A stretch of DNA of 64,000 nt. It comes from Ovis canadensis (Eukaryota > Chordata > Mammalia > Artiodactyla > Bovidae). The DNA is taken from the NCBI RefSeq assembly GCF_042477335.2, contig NC_091245.1, positions 224,563,501-224,627,500 of the forward strand, written 5' to 3'. A program made the translations under genes and the position numbers. Every line of letters begins with the position of its first letter. Within the stretch, counting starts at the first letter, position 1. Positions 50,685-64,000 of the stretch are shown here, piece by piece. Under the pieces are notes generated by a model. The model was not told the DNA's origin. It ran no database searches and saw only the letters and a list, made by a program, of their open reading frames with translations.

Positions 50685-53524
50685 GTAAGTTGCTCTGAAT
50701 TTACGTCTTCCTATAGAGATGGAAGTTACCCTGAAGCTCATTCTGTAGGAGGAATGCGATCCCTTCACGTGTTTGTTGTGCCCCTTTGGTGCTCTGTGGG
50801 AGGCAGTCATTGGAAATGGGACAGATGAAGGGAGCAGCCACATACATCAAATCTTCTGATTATTCAGGGAACACAGACTGAGTTCATTTAACTGCTTACG
50901 GAAATAATGAATTTGTTCAACTTTGTATAAAGGACCGTGGCAGTTAATAGTATCACTGTAATGTATGTTCCTAATGCACCCTCTAAGGGAAAACATTTTA
51001 TGCTGTGTTTTACATTTAAATGCTCTGTTTGGTGAATGTCGCCTTAAAAGAGTAACAGAAGTGTTTCTTGACCAATCTTACTCTATTTTTCTTTTCTTTT
51101 CACTATTTTTCTTTCTATTTTTCTGAAATGAATAGTTCTCTTATTGTCTGGTTTTACAGAGTACTTAACATTTTGCTATTTGAAACTTTAACAAAATCAA
51201 TTTGCAAAGGAAAGGTCTAAGTTTGTTTTGTATAAAAGGAAAGATCTATTTCTTGATTTGATTTACAAACTTTTGTCTAGTTTGCCCTGTTTATTCTTTT
51301 TTAATATGTGTATTTATAGAAAAGTCTTTTACATTTGTTATTTTTATTATTATAGAAATAATAGCAAATGCACACTTTCTGCTCATCCTACAATTTTTTA
51401 AATCTACCTTTATTTTGATATCAATTCTTATTTCACCAGAGGATTAAGCATTGAGTTTTTATAAAACCATATGAATGATTAAAGGTGAACTGAAATGTGA
51501 ACAAAATTATTTCACTATTTATGATTTCTATTTGTAATTAAAAAAAAACAAACTTGTCCCTTCCAACTTTTTATGAATATATTGCATGATAATAAACTCA
51601 GGAGTTACTGTTACTAGTCTGTATAATGCCTTCCATAATATGAGCTATCTCATAGCTATGATAAATATAATTATATGTCACTTATGTAGTTATTAAGGGT
51701 AAGCATGAGGTTTTAAAGAATGATTTTTACTTTAAATGACAACCTTTAGAATTCTCTGTGTGTTTGAAATGGAGTGGTCTTTTGGATGCAAATTATATTT
51801 CAAATTGAATTTTCAAAGTTCTGTTTTGTTCTTCTAGACATATTATTGTCCTTAGTTTTTTAATTATAAGAAAATATTTGGTGGAACTCCAAATGAAAAT
51901 CTAAATATATTTATTTGAAACAAAAATTTGTAATATATAGTGGAACTATACATAACATTGTTCTGTAATTTCCAAGTCTCCTGTTAGCATATTTTCAGAT
52001 TAAAAAAACAAACAAAAAAGAAAGCTAAAAAAAGAAAATATAGGGATCTACTCTATATTTCAGCTTTTAAAATATAAGCAAATGATATCTTATTTACAGA
52101 TTTAATTTCTGCTTTGATTTATTCCTTGGTAACAATGAATAATGCATGCTTAAATTATATGTTGTCTTCATTTTAACGCTTTCTTGCCCAAATCTGCTCA
52201 TTCTTATCAAAATTTAACTGTTCCAAATGAAGAATTATAAATGAATAGATGTCAACCTAAGAACAGATTGAACTTTGCAAGAAGACCCAAGATATCTAAT
52301 ATTAAATGTTTAAATTATTCACACAATAAAAAGTTTGTAAAATTTTTCCCTCATTGAGGAAAGTCATAGATCTGTGTTTCATACCTAATATAGTGTCTTC
52401 TATCTATACATCCTTTTAGTGTCTGTTGGGTATCTGAAGGATCCCTGGAAGACAATGGCGTAGTTTATAAACAGACTTCCTCAATTTCCCGCTTCACTTA
52501 GCCTACAACAAAACAAGCTTTTTAGGTTTGATATAAAGGCTCAGTTGTTTTAATTGGACTATCTACATTTTAGTGGCCCTTGTTCTAGACCATATTATCT
52601 AGATGGCTCTTTTCTTACCATTTTAACAGTCTTTATTTTTATATAGAAGTATATATTCTACTAAAACTTTTTTTAAATGACAAGAAAATTACATTCAGTG
52701 GAAACTATTAACAGGTTTTGCTTGACCATCCTTTAATAAGTCCTTGACTGCCCAATTATTTAGAAAATTTGGTTGATATCCAATTATGACAAATATATAG
52801 CAAATAAACAGCTTTTTGTACCAATAATTTTATTATACTCATACCTTATACCATTGCATACTTTTAAAACTAGTCAAGGAATTTTGATACTACTTTCAAA
52901 ATTGAATTAAAAATACAAAAAGAAGAAAATAAATTTTTACATTTTTAATTTTGAAAGTTTTTTTTTTTAATTGAGAATAATTTCCCAAATTGCCAGTAGA
53001 TTTTGATATCCTGGAGCATTTGATAATCTTGGAACACTATAGTATTCATTATTTTCCAGGTTTGTCTCCTTCCCCACTCCCATCAACTTTCTTTTGCAAT
53101 TCCAAACAAAACTTCTGCCTTTAATCAAGTATTAAATATTATTACAATAAATTAGTTGATCTAAACTGAGTATTTCTAAATTCATTTACTCAGGTGTCCG
53201 TGGTATGAAAATTTACCCCATTCTTTGTGATAAACATGCTATGTATTCTCAGAATTTAAATTGTTTAATGTACCAGTAGTCAATTTGCAACAGAATTTAT
53301 AGGATGAAATAAATGAAATTTTATTGAATACTTTAATTATTAACAAACACTTAGAGATACAGAGCAATAACATTTTTTAATCTCTTTTGTCTACTTTTTG
53401 ATTGCTTAATCTTGTGATAATGTATATTAAACACATAAACATCTCTCAATGGTAAAACTACAGTGCAGCATTTAGGCTAGAGAATACTAGATTATGAAAA
53501 AAAAATTATTCTTACTTAAATAAA

Positions 53525-53733
53525 GGACTTCAGTGGCTCAGCAGTAAAGAATCCTCCTGCAATGCAGGAGACCCAGAGTTCAATCCCTGGGTTGGGAAGA
53601 TCCCCTGGAGGATGGCATGGCAACCCACTCTAGTATTCTTGCCTGGAGAACCCCATGGACTGAGGAGCCTGGCAGGCTACAATTCATAGAGTCACAAAGA
53701 GTTCGACATGACTGAAGTGACTTAGCATGCATG
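53525..53733 (+). mobile_element. Bov-tA SINE in BCHE intron 1
   Basis: Head is gacttcagtggctcagcagt and the tail is gacttagcatgcatg. An 8-bp target-site duplication, taaataaa, lies at 53517-53524 and 53734-53741. Confidence 0.92.
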
Positions 53734-54513
53734 TAAATAAATATAAACATATTAGCCTACACTAATAATAAGTATGCAAATAGAAGCATATGTTCATGTT
53801 AAAACCTAGATTTAATAATATAGTGTTTAAAATGTACTCCAACAGGTTAACACCAAGGTGAATTAGAATTATATTGCCATTCTTGCTGCAAACACAGACT
53901 TATATGATTGAATGTTACTAATTACATTATTTACAATTACAAGGTGTAAGTACTTATATTACTAATACCAAGGTGATGACTCATAGATATCACTGTTGAA
54001 AAAGAAAGATTATTATTCATGTAAATCATATTATATAACATTAAGTTCTACTTAGCACAAAATATAAATAAAAGCATACAAGTACTTATATAAATCAATT
54101 AAGTGACCTGGAATGTTATAACAACCTTTTAGATGTTATAGCAGCCTTTCATAATACATGCAATGAAAATTATTATATTTATTAATTACATACAAAAACA
54201 AAATATGTTGGTAGTAATTTTATATTCACTATGGAATAAAATTAATAAACAACAGAATGAAAGTTTGAAAACTATCAGAAACCAAAAATTATCCGGATTT
54301 GTTATATGGTTTATATAAACCAAACAAAAAGAATACAATCTTTATTAGACTCAGTAGAGATTGATTGAGCTAGGCCAAATGCCTACCTCCGATTTAGAAG
54401 AAATGTCTTAGGATTTATCAGAAGGGGGAAAAATAAAATTGTAGTATGTGTTAGCAGTATCTCTAAAACTCCTAACTCTCTGAAATATAAAATTTTATTA
54501 GAGTCAAATTTGC

Positions 54514-54729
54514 TACTGCTGCTGATATTTAGTCACTAAGTTGTGTCCAACTCTTTGTGACCCAATGGACTGTAGCCTCCCAGGTTCCTCTGTCCATGGA
54601 ATTTCACAGGTGAGAATATTGGAGTAGATTGCCATTTCCTGCTACGGGGGATATTCTTGACCCGGGGATCGAACCAGGGCTCCTGAATTGGCAGGCAAAT
54701 CCTTTACCACTGAGCCATCAGGGAAGCCT
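54514..54729 (-). mobile_element. Bov-tA SINE in BCHE intron 1
   Basis: Minus orientation: head at the right (gaggcttccctgatggctca), BovA unit and tail near 54514. Confidence 0.9.
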
Positions 54730-54763
54730 CAAGTGTCAAGTTTACAGGCATCTTTATATTACC

Positions 54764-55019
54764 ATGTTGTTGCTGCTGCTGCTGCTAAGTCGCTTCAGTC
54801 ATATCTGACTCTGTGTGACCCCATAGATGGAGCCCACCAGGCTTCCCCATCCCTAGGATTCTCCAGGCAAAAACACTGGAGTGGGTTGCCATTTCCTTCT
54901 CCAATGCATGAAAGTGAAAAGTGAAAGTGAAGTCACTCAGTTGTGTCCAACTCTTAGCGACCCCATGGACCGTAGCCTACCAAGCTCCTCTGTCCATGGG
55001 ATTTTCCAGGCAAGAGTAT
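54764..55019 (-). mobile_element. Bov-A2 SINE dimer in BCHE intron 1
   Basis: Two BovA monomers in minus orientation, joined by tgcatgaaagtgaaaagtga near 54905. The 3' tail has become a (gct)n repeat at about 54768-54786. Confidence 0.9.
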
Positions 55020-56723
55020 ATAGCATGACATTATATTTATTATTTTTATTTTAAAAATATATTTAATTTGACTATAATATCTAAATTTCATAATAGTATA
55101 TATACAGTGTTAAAATATTGTATACTTTGATAGTATATTTTATTGGTAATAACACAGAGTCATTTATTTCAAAATTGAGAGCATAAAAAATCTCATGGCT
55201 TGATTTCTTAAAGCCTTACTATTATAGCAATCATTATGTATAAATATGTATATATATATGCATAAACATGCAGATATAAGTAGAATTAGAGATAAATATA
55301 TATAAATATAGACATAGCCATAATCATAGACAGAGACAGAGATAGTAGTAGAAATGGATATACATCTATAAGTACTGTACACTGAACAAAATAGTGTATA
55401 CAATGGATTAGTTTATTCATATATTTTGGGGGATCAAAAAATACTTGTTGGTTACTAACTGTCCTGTGAGCAGTGGTGAATGAGGCTCATTAACTATGAG
55501 GATCATAGATCTAAGACAGTTATCTTAATAGGTAGTGCCTAAATCACTGCCTTCTAAGACATTCTAAAATTTAAGAAAAAAAATAAAAAATCTAATACAA
55601 ATTCTCAGTGCTCACAGGATTAGTTTCTTGGACACATAGTTTGGATTTATTATTACACTCTCAAAACATAATGAAGAAAACATTTTGTACATGTATAGAA
55701 CTTTGCTATTGTTTTACGGATGAGAATAAGTGTTTGTATTTGCCAATTTTAATCAGATTTTCTTTTTTTTCTCAGTTGTATAAAGATATTAATTCTTTCA
55801 GATGATATCTGCATTACATTTTTCTATCCTTTGTCACTTAGAGTTTCAGAATGTGATTTAAATTTTTTATTGAAAAGAAACTCAACTGTGCATTATGAAT
55901 TTTTAATAAAACTTTGATTTCTCCGAATGTTCTTTTCATATTATTAAATAAATATTATTTCATGAAATGTCAAATAGTGATGATTTGGTAGGTATTAAAG
56001 ATTACTGGTGCTTCCCCTGCTTTTCCCAGTAATTCCTCAATTTTAATCCTCTGATTTCACTGTCCACTACCAAAATATAAGCAAATCTGACCATGCTAAC
56101 ACATTTAACCTCCCTAGTTGCATATGCTTTAATAAATTAACAGATTAAGACATGTATTGAGTCATCTCTAAGTGTAAAATTTCTTCTAAATTGATTTCTT
56201 CATCCACACAGTACATTATCAGTCAGTCTCTTCACTGACAATATAATTTAGGTTAAAAAATCCTTCATGGTTATTCGGTTCCAGAGGACTGGTATACATA
56301 CAATCTTCTCTATCTAATTTTTCTGGTAGACCTTTATAGTGGTAGCAGATTTGTCTGTTTTCACAATTTGTAGGATTAATGGCAGCTATTGTATTTATTT
56401 TTTTACTTAACATTTTATGAATTGCTTGTCCAAATTATCTTCTGACCTTAAACTATGCTTATAATTGTACAGAGGAAAAAACCACTAAGGCAAAAAGGAC
56501 CCCAGATGGGACTGTGGAAACAGAAAAAGACAGTAATAGAAGTCTGAAGATCCTTAGAGTTTCTTAACCTACTTCACAGCTCTGTCAAGAGCCAGTCAGC
56601 CATGATTAGAACTGTATATATTCCAGAGAATATGTGAGTTTGTATTTCTTCCTCTAACCAAGGTAGAAATTTAATCTACTATATCTGTCATAAATAGACT
56701 GCCACTAAATGCCTGGGTAAAGT

Positions 56724-56726
<3 letters not shown>

Positions 56727-56757
<31 letters not shown>
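56727..56757. repeat. (AC)n microsatellite
   Basis: A 31-bp pure AC run about 300 bp before the exon 2 acceptor. Likely length-polymorphic. Confidence 0.97.
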
Positions 56758-56759
<2 letters not shown>

Positions 56760-57030
56760 CCTTGGACAAATTTTCTCCTTAAAATACTAAATCTCTCTTT
56801 CTTACAGAGGTTTGTAAATGAATCTCTTCAAATTGAAATCATTTCTTTTTCCTTTTCCATTTCACTCATTTCTTTCTTAAATTGAAAACTGAAGTATGTC
56901 CAACAATTTTCTTTTGTTTGTAGCAGCAAGAGATTAATTAGTTTTCATAATTTACAGGATTAATAAGAACTGCTAAATTTTAGTTAATTATCATCAATAA
57001 AATATAACATTAGATGCATGGAGCTGTTGA

Positions 57031-58581
<1,551 letters not shown>

Positions 58582-61078
58582 TAAGTGCCAATTTTTGTAA
58601 TTGTTCTTGTTTGTTTTGTTTTGCTTAGCTTTGCATGGTTCCCTGTGTAGACTTCATTCAAGGTACAGAAACATTTTGATTATTTGTTCTCTTCACACTT
58701 TAAGCTGGTTTTGTTTTTCATTATGTAGTACATTTCAGTTCCTTGCATCTGAGTGCTTAAAAGAAATAATCAAAGAACTTTTATGAAAAATATTTTCTGA
58801 TTTCATTTCCATAGCAGCATAAAGTACTTTAACAACATTCGCCAAAGTTTGTATGGAACTAGATGTCCACCTTGCGAACAAGATATCCACCTTGTCAAGT
58901 ATTTTTCAGCGTAAAGGTTCACAGCGTTCACATGTTTAAGAAGGAGCAGGAATATCTCTCTTTTGCTTGTGCTCTTAAGCAGTGGCACACTGTTACCTGA
59001 TGTACAAAGAAAGACATACCATCACAGGAAAATCAAAGGGCAGGATGGTGTTAGGGTTGGCCCTCACATTATTCAAAATACAGAATTTGACATTTTATCA
59101 ATTTTTTTTTATTCCTTAATATGTTTGTTCAGAGGTTTTAGGTAACCTTTGTTGAACAAGAGTTGCAAGGCTCATCTTGTTTAGCTAAGCGGTTTTATAC
59201 TTGAGTAGTCACAAGGGTGACATTACATAATAAGAGATGCTACAAAAGAACATATTTTCCCTCATATGTTACAAATATTGTGATATTATCTCTTCAATAG
59301 TCAGAGAAAAATGCTCTTTTAATATCAATATATTTTCTATTTTTAAATACTTCATGTGTATAAAAAATAAGGATTCTGTAATAGTGTGTAACCTCAAATT
59401 GAATTTTATACACTGAAACAGTTTGTATCAGTGAGTTTAACCAAAGAAATAAAAATTGGGGCACCTCTTTTTTGAAACATGCTTACAGAAACTCACAAAT
59501 TGATTGATGCATTAATCCAATCTGTCATCCTATCTTTATAATCAAAAAGAATTTTGGGAGTGATTTTCTTTCTGATTTTCTTTTCCATCCTCCATTTAGA
59601 ATTCATTATGTTGATGCTTCATGTTATTATTGGTATTTTTCTACAAAGTACCTGTATTTTATAATTCCTCTCAAAATGTTTTGACACTTATTCACTGTAT
59701 ATAAGGCTAAAACTCTTCCATCTGGCATTAAGATGCTTCTGTAACCTTGCTACAACCCGTTCTCCTCAGTAGCTGTTTCCTTGGTAGAGGAGATATCTCA
59801 TGAATATCAAAGATTTCAAGTTTAACTACACCTTAGAGCCTGTTCTTGCTGTGTGCCCTGTTTAGAAAATTTACCTCTCTCCTTTGTAATGATACAAGTC
59901 CTACTATTGGGTTAAGTTTTGACCAATTACATGTTACATACAGAGTATCTTTAATTCTAAAAGTAGTAATTGCTTCAGACCTGTTTTACACTCTCAGAGA
60001 AACCATTGACAGTCATGTAAATTAGACTAAGAACTAACTTCTTGAAAGAGAAGTTATGGTTTTATTGTATACTTATTGAAGTACTGACATTGGTGTATGT
60101 TCCACTTAAATATTTAGATTCAGTAAGAACAAGTTAAACGTTTTTTTTTTTTTAAGATATGTAAGCTATTATCTGTAGCTGTACAATATGTTACACCTTC
60201 TCAACATCAGCCTAAATTTCTGCTTAACAAGGAACATCTTATTTCTAGAGCTGCTTTAGAATTATGTATATTTCATTCTGTTCTCTCCCTCAAGGCTTTA
60301 ATCCACATTGAATCACTTGAGTATGTTTTTAATTCTGTCTGACAATTCTAGAAATTATAAATATTTTAAGGGGACTATTAAGGGAATTTAAGGGAAACAT
60401 CAATATTTCTTCAAATTATTGATGCCTATAATTTTTAAAAGACTTTATATCTTACATGTTTAAATCATCAAGAAATATATATTTTCTTATTTCACAATGG
60501 AGAACACTGAGAACCAGGTGAAGTAATGGTCATATCTATGGAAAATGAGTGTAACAGGTCAAAGAAGAGAATATTTGATACTTAATAGAATAAAAGATTG
60601 TATAATCCTAATTTACTTATATGATTAGCATATTTTAATAGGAAATAAATGAATGTTGACAAATTTTGATTATAATAGTAAATTCATATGAACAAGATTA
60701 AAACCATAAAGATTAAAGTAAACTTTTTAATGTAGTTCAGCTGTAGATACCACTCAGCAAGATACCATTTTAACCAGTGAGTTTCTTTATAGTCCATGCT
60801 TGCACAGTTAGACAGAGATAATAATATATCATATGTGTTGAGATTTGACTTGATGGCAAACATAATGTTAATCTCCTGGTGTGCACTATATTTTTTCAAA
60901 GTATACCTATGTAATAAATACAGAAGCTTAGAATGATTAAATAAACTCCATGATAACAAATTTGGTTTAAGTGTCAGGTTTGGAAATTCACTCACATTCA
61001 TTTGCCCGCAAACATGATGTTTGATGTTCTCTTCCCAGGGAGATGCTCCCCCTTGGTTTGCCTCCACTCCCAGTACCA

Positions 61079-61251
61079 AGGACATTTAGCAATATCTGGA
61101 ATTATTTTTGAGTATCACTTCTGGAACTGGTGTGGGCTGCTAGCTATATAGAGGCCAGGGATGCTGCCAAACTTCTTACAATGCTCAGGATAGTCCCCCA
61201 GCAACAAATTATTCATTCCAAGTGTCGGTAATGCCTAGATTGGGAAACATC
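61079..61251 (+). mobile_element. MER5-type hAT-Charlie element
   Basis: Blocks match the common MER5 consensus in order: ggacatttagcaatatctgg, tagaggccagggatgctgcc, ttacaatgctcaggatagtc and gattgggaaac. A non-autonomous DNA transposon relic. Confidence 0.85.
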
Positions 61252-62247
61252 AGATTTTTACTCCCATATAACCCCAAAATCACACATAAAGAAAGTAAAA
61301 GGTAGAAATAAGAATTGTAATTATCATTCAGGAAAGTGAATTTTCAAGTACATGGTTCATAAAATGTTTTAATGAATTTTTCTCCTTAAAGAATGTTTAG
61401 TATACATTATATTTCTTATTAGGACTAAGTTCAAAATAATTTTGAAATTTTCTTTGTGATATTTTATTTTCCCAATGGGTTGTTTAGTAGTCTTTTATTT
61501 AACTTTTAGCTATTTGGATAATTTCTAGATAGTTTGTTGTGGCTTTTTAATTTAATTCAGTTCTAGTTAGAGACTCTACTCAAGATTTTCCGGTTTGAAA
61601 TATACTGAGAATTATTTTATGACCCAGAATATGATTCATATGGGTGATTACTTTATGTGCTCTCGAAAAGAATGCATGTTCTTTTGGTATGATATGTTCT
61701 GTAAATTAATTAGTCCATGGTTTCTCAGGTGTTCTAATATTTTTGTCTACTTATTTTAAATACTGCGAGAAGGGTATTAACATCTTTCACTATAATTGTG
61801 ATTCTGTTTATTTCTCCACTTAATTCTACTAATTTTCCTTTTACTATTTTAAATTTGTATTATTAATTCTGTGCACATTTAGGATTATGTATTCCTGATT
61901 AGTTGACTTTTATCATTTTGAAATGTCTCTGTCCTGAAATTGTCTTTGCCTAATATTAAGATAGATACATCAAGTTTCTCATAATATGTTTGCACAATAT
62001 ATTTTGTTCCATCCTTTTACTCTAGCTCACCTAATTAAAAAAAAAAAAAAAAAAGAGAAAGAAACCTTTCTTAGATTTAGCATGATTAACCCAATTGGCA
62101 TTTAGTATAATTATCAATGTGTTTTGTTTAAATCTACCATCTTGCTATTTTTAATCCATCCTTCTTATTGCTCCTTTGCAACTCTTTCTTCTTTAATGTT
62201 TACGCTATTGTATTTTTTTTTTTTTATGGATGTTTAGTTTGTCTTTA

Positions 62248-62531
62248 TGGAGAAGGCAATGGCAACCCACTCCAATACTCTTGCCTGGAAAATCCCATGG
62301 ACGGAGAAGGCTGATGGGCTGCGGTCCATGGGGTCACTACGAGTCGGGCACGACTGAGGTACTTCACTTTCACTTTTCACTTTCCTGCACTGGGGAAGGA
62401 AATGGCAATCCACTCCAGTGTTCCTGCCTGGAGAATCCCAGGGACGGAGGAGCCTGGTGGGCTTCCGTCTATGGGGTCGCACAGAGTCGGACATGACTGA
62501 AGCAACTTAGCAGCAGCAGCAGCAGCAGCTG
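62248..62531 (+). mobile_element. Bov-A2 SINE dimer in BCHE intron 2
   Basis: Two BovA monomers and an (agc)n tail (about 62507-62530). A perfect 10-bp target-site duplication, tttgtcttta, lies at 62238-62247 and 62532-62541. CpGs are well kept (gagtcgggcacgactgagg), so it is young. Confidence 0.96.
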
Positions 62532-62866
62532 TTTGTCTTTAATTTTTTCCCCAGTGTTTGTTTTAACACTAAAATTGTTTCACTTATAACTATCTACTTA
62601 AAGTTAATACTGACCTACTTTGCTGACATTTCCCACTTTCTGAACAATTCATGCTTCCTATTTTCCATTTCACTCTTAACTACTTCACAACTGTAAGAAA
62701 TTAACAATAAAGTTTCATGTACTCTCCTCATTTTTATATTTCCCTATGTTTATGCAACGTATAATATAAAATATCTCTTAAAATTGTATTTGTTTTTTAC
62801 AAGTTATATTAATGTAAATTCATAAAATAAAAAGCAGAGTCTTTTATGTTTACTTGTGTCTTTAGT

Positions 62867-63004
62867 GGGGTTTCCCTGGTGGCTTAGATGGTAAAGAATC
62901 TACCTGCAGTTTAGAAGACCTTTATTCCATCACTTGGTTGGGGAGATTTGGAGAATGAAATGGCAGTCCACTCCAGGATTCTTGCCTGGAAATTTCCACG
63001 GGCA
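62867..63004 (+). mobile_element. Bov-tA SINE, 3'-truncated
   Basis: Head (gggtttccctggtggcttag) and the first half of the BovA unit, ending near tggaaatttccacgggca. Confidence 0.88.
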
Positions 63005-64000
63005 TATACCATTTCCAGTATTCTTGATCCTTCCTATGGATTCTAATTGTCATCTGGAATTGTTTTCCTTTGTGCTAAAAAACATCCTTTAGAATTTCTC
63101 ATTGGCAGTTTGAATAGTTACAGATCCTCTCAGCATTTTTTTTTTAATCTGGAGATACCTTTATTTTCCTTCAATTGAATGATTTTTTTTTTAAAGATAG
63201 ATTTCTGGTTTAATATTTTTTTTCTTTTTCTTTCATCAGTTTAAAGATATGTTCCATTATCTTCTTGTCTCTTCAGTTCTGATGTAAAGTGAACTTTTAT
63301 TTGTATGATTGTCTTCTCTATACAATGTAAAAAATTTTTTTCCTCTGGTTGATTTCAAAATTTCCTCTTTATCTTTGGTTTCAATTGTTTATCCATGGTA
63401 TTTCCAAGAATGATTTCTTTGTCTAGGGATTTTGTCTTATTTTGTTTTTGTCTGATGTTTGCTAAGCTTTTTCTCAGTAATTTTTAATATCACATTTGAG
63501 AAAATTTGTATCAGTATTCCATCAAATATTATTTATGCCCCATTCTTACTCTCATCTCCTTCTGGAACTCCAACTATACATGCACTAGATTATAAATTTT
63601 GTCCCACAGGTTACTAAGCTTCTGTTGTCTTTTCTGCACATTTCCAAATTAGATACATTTTAAAATTTTCTCTACAAGCTCAATGACTTTTTCTATTATC
63701 TCCAATCTGTGATTGAAGGTAACCAATGAATTTTTTATTTCACTTATTTTAGTTTTCAGATTTAATTTTTTCAGTAGTTTCATTATTTTGCTGAGTTCCT
63801 TCCTGTTTTCTATTTAGATATTATTCTTTAAGTTCCTGAACATATTTAAAATAGCTGCTTTAAGTTGTTCATTCAATATCTAGTTGATAGGTTCATGTAC
63901 TGTTTTCCTATTTTTTTGCATGTCTAGAAATTTTTACATTTGTACTAGACTTTGTGGATGATATAACAGAAATTCTATATTATTTTAGCCTTCTCTGAAG

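Larger units (their letters stand above)
61420..64000 (-). mobile_element. Ancient L1/HAL1-like LINE, interrupted
   Basis: The plus strand is T-rich and matches the complement of an old L1. About 61420-62150 corresponds to the ORF2 endonuclease region (blocks tttatgacccagaatatgat and gtctttgcctaatattaaga). About 63150-64000 corresponds to the ORF1 region (tctggaactccaactataca, gtcccacaggttactaagct). It is cut by SINEs at 62248-62531 and 62867-63004. It continues past the window edge. Family name uncertain. Confidence 0.72.

Noticed and set aside
50463..50843. 126-codon minus-strand ORF over BCHE exon 1
   Set aside because: It is antisense to the conserved leader and splice donor. Openness is explained by that composition, and I see no domain.
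60684..61085. 133-codon minus-strand ORF in BCHE intron 2
   Set aside because: No recognisable domain, AT-rich chance frame, and its end runs up to a MER5 repeat.

Overview
This is nuclear DNA from a ruminant, most likely a bovid. It is AT-rich and carries dozens of ruminant-type SINEs (Bov-tA and Bov-A2), many BovB (RTE-clade) LINE copies, and older mammalian repeats (L1, L2, MIR, hAT-Charlie MER elements). The window holds one recognisable protein-coding locus: the 5' part of BCHE (butyrylcholinesterase) on the + strand. The species cannot be fixed from sequence alone.

Layout. About 1-49,300 is a gene-poor flank upstream of BCHE. I find no host exon in it; every substantial ORF there is a BovB reverse-transcriptase or endonuclease remnant, or a chance frame over a SINE. 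The notable structures are a BovB copy with an inverted 5' half (3,367-5,332), an old L1 tail split by a BovB and then a SINE (18,125-20,785), an L2 split by a BovB (23,300-24,852), a BovB with an internal deletion that was later hit by a Bov-A2 (27,101-29,053), two Bov-tA elements nested head-to-head (42,139-42,577), and the longest BovB copy (44,990-47,319), which has perfect 12-bp target-site duplications and a 25-bp foldback at its 5' end. A solo LTR lies at 49,350-49,912 and a Bov-A SINE at 50,021-50,155, both just upstream of BCHE and the LTR in the same orientation.

BCHE. Exon 1 (non-coding leader, about 50,536-50,684) is followed by intron 1 (50,685-57,055, 6.37 kb, with three SINEs and a CA repeat). 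Exon 2 (57,056-58,580, 1,525 nt) encodes the signal peptide and residues 1-478 of the mature enzyme. Intron 2 runs from 58,581 past the window end; exons 3 and 4 are not in view. The two exons join cleanly at consensus splice sites. Two upstream in-frame ATGs in exon 1 (codons -69 and -47) are kept open. The catalytic triad is intact, but oxyanion-hole Gly117 is replaced by Ser, and residues 227 and 398 in or beside the acyl pocket also differ from human.

I see no new multi-gene system. The observations most worth following are the Ser117 oxyanion-hole change, the conserved N-terminal extension frame, the CGCG-type motif at the inferred BCHE start, the LTR about 0.6 kb upstream of it, and the retrotransposon junctions that record how individual insertions were made.
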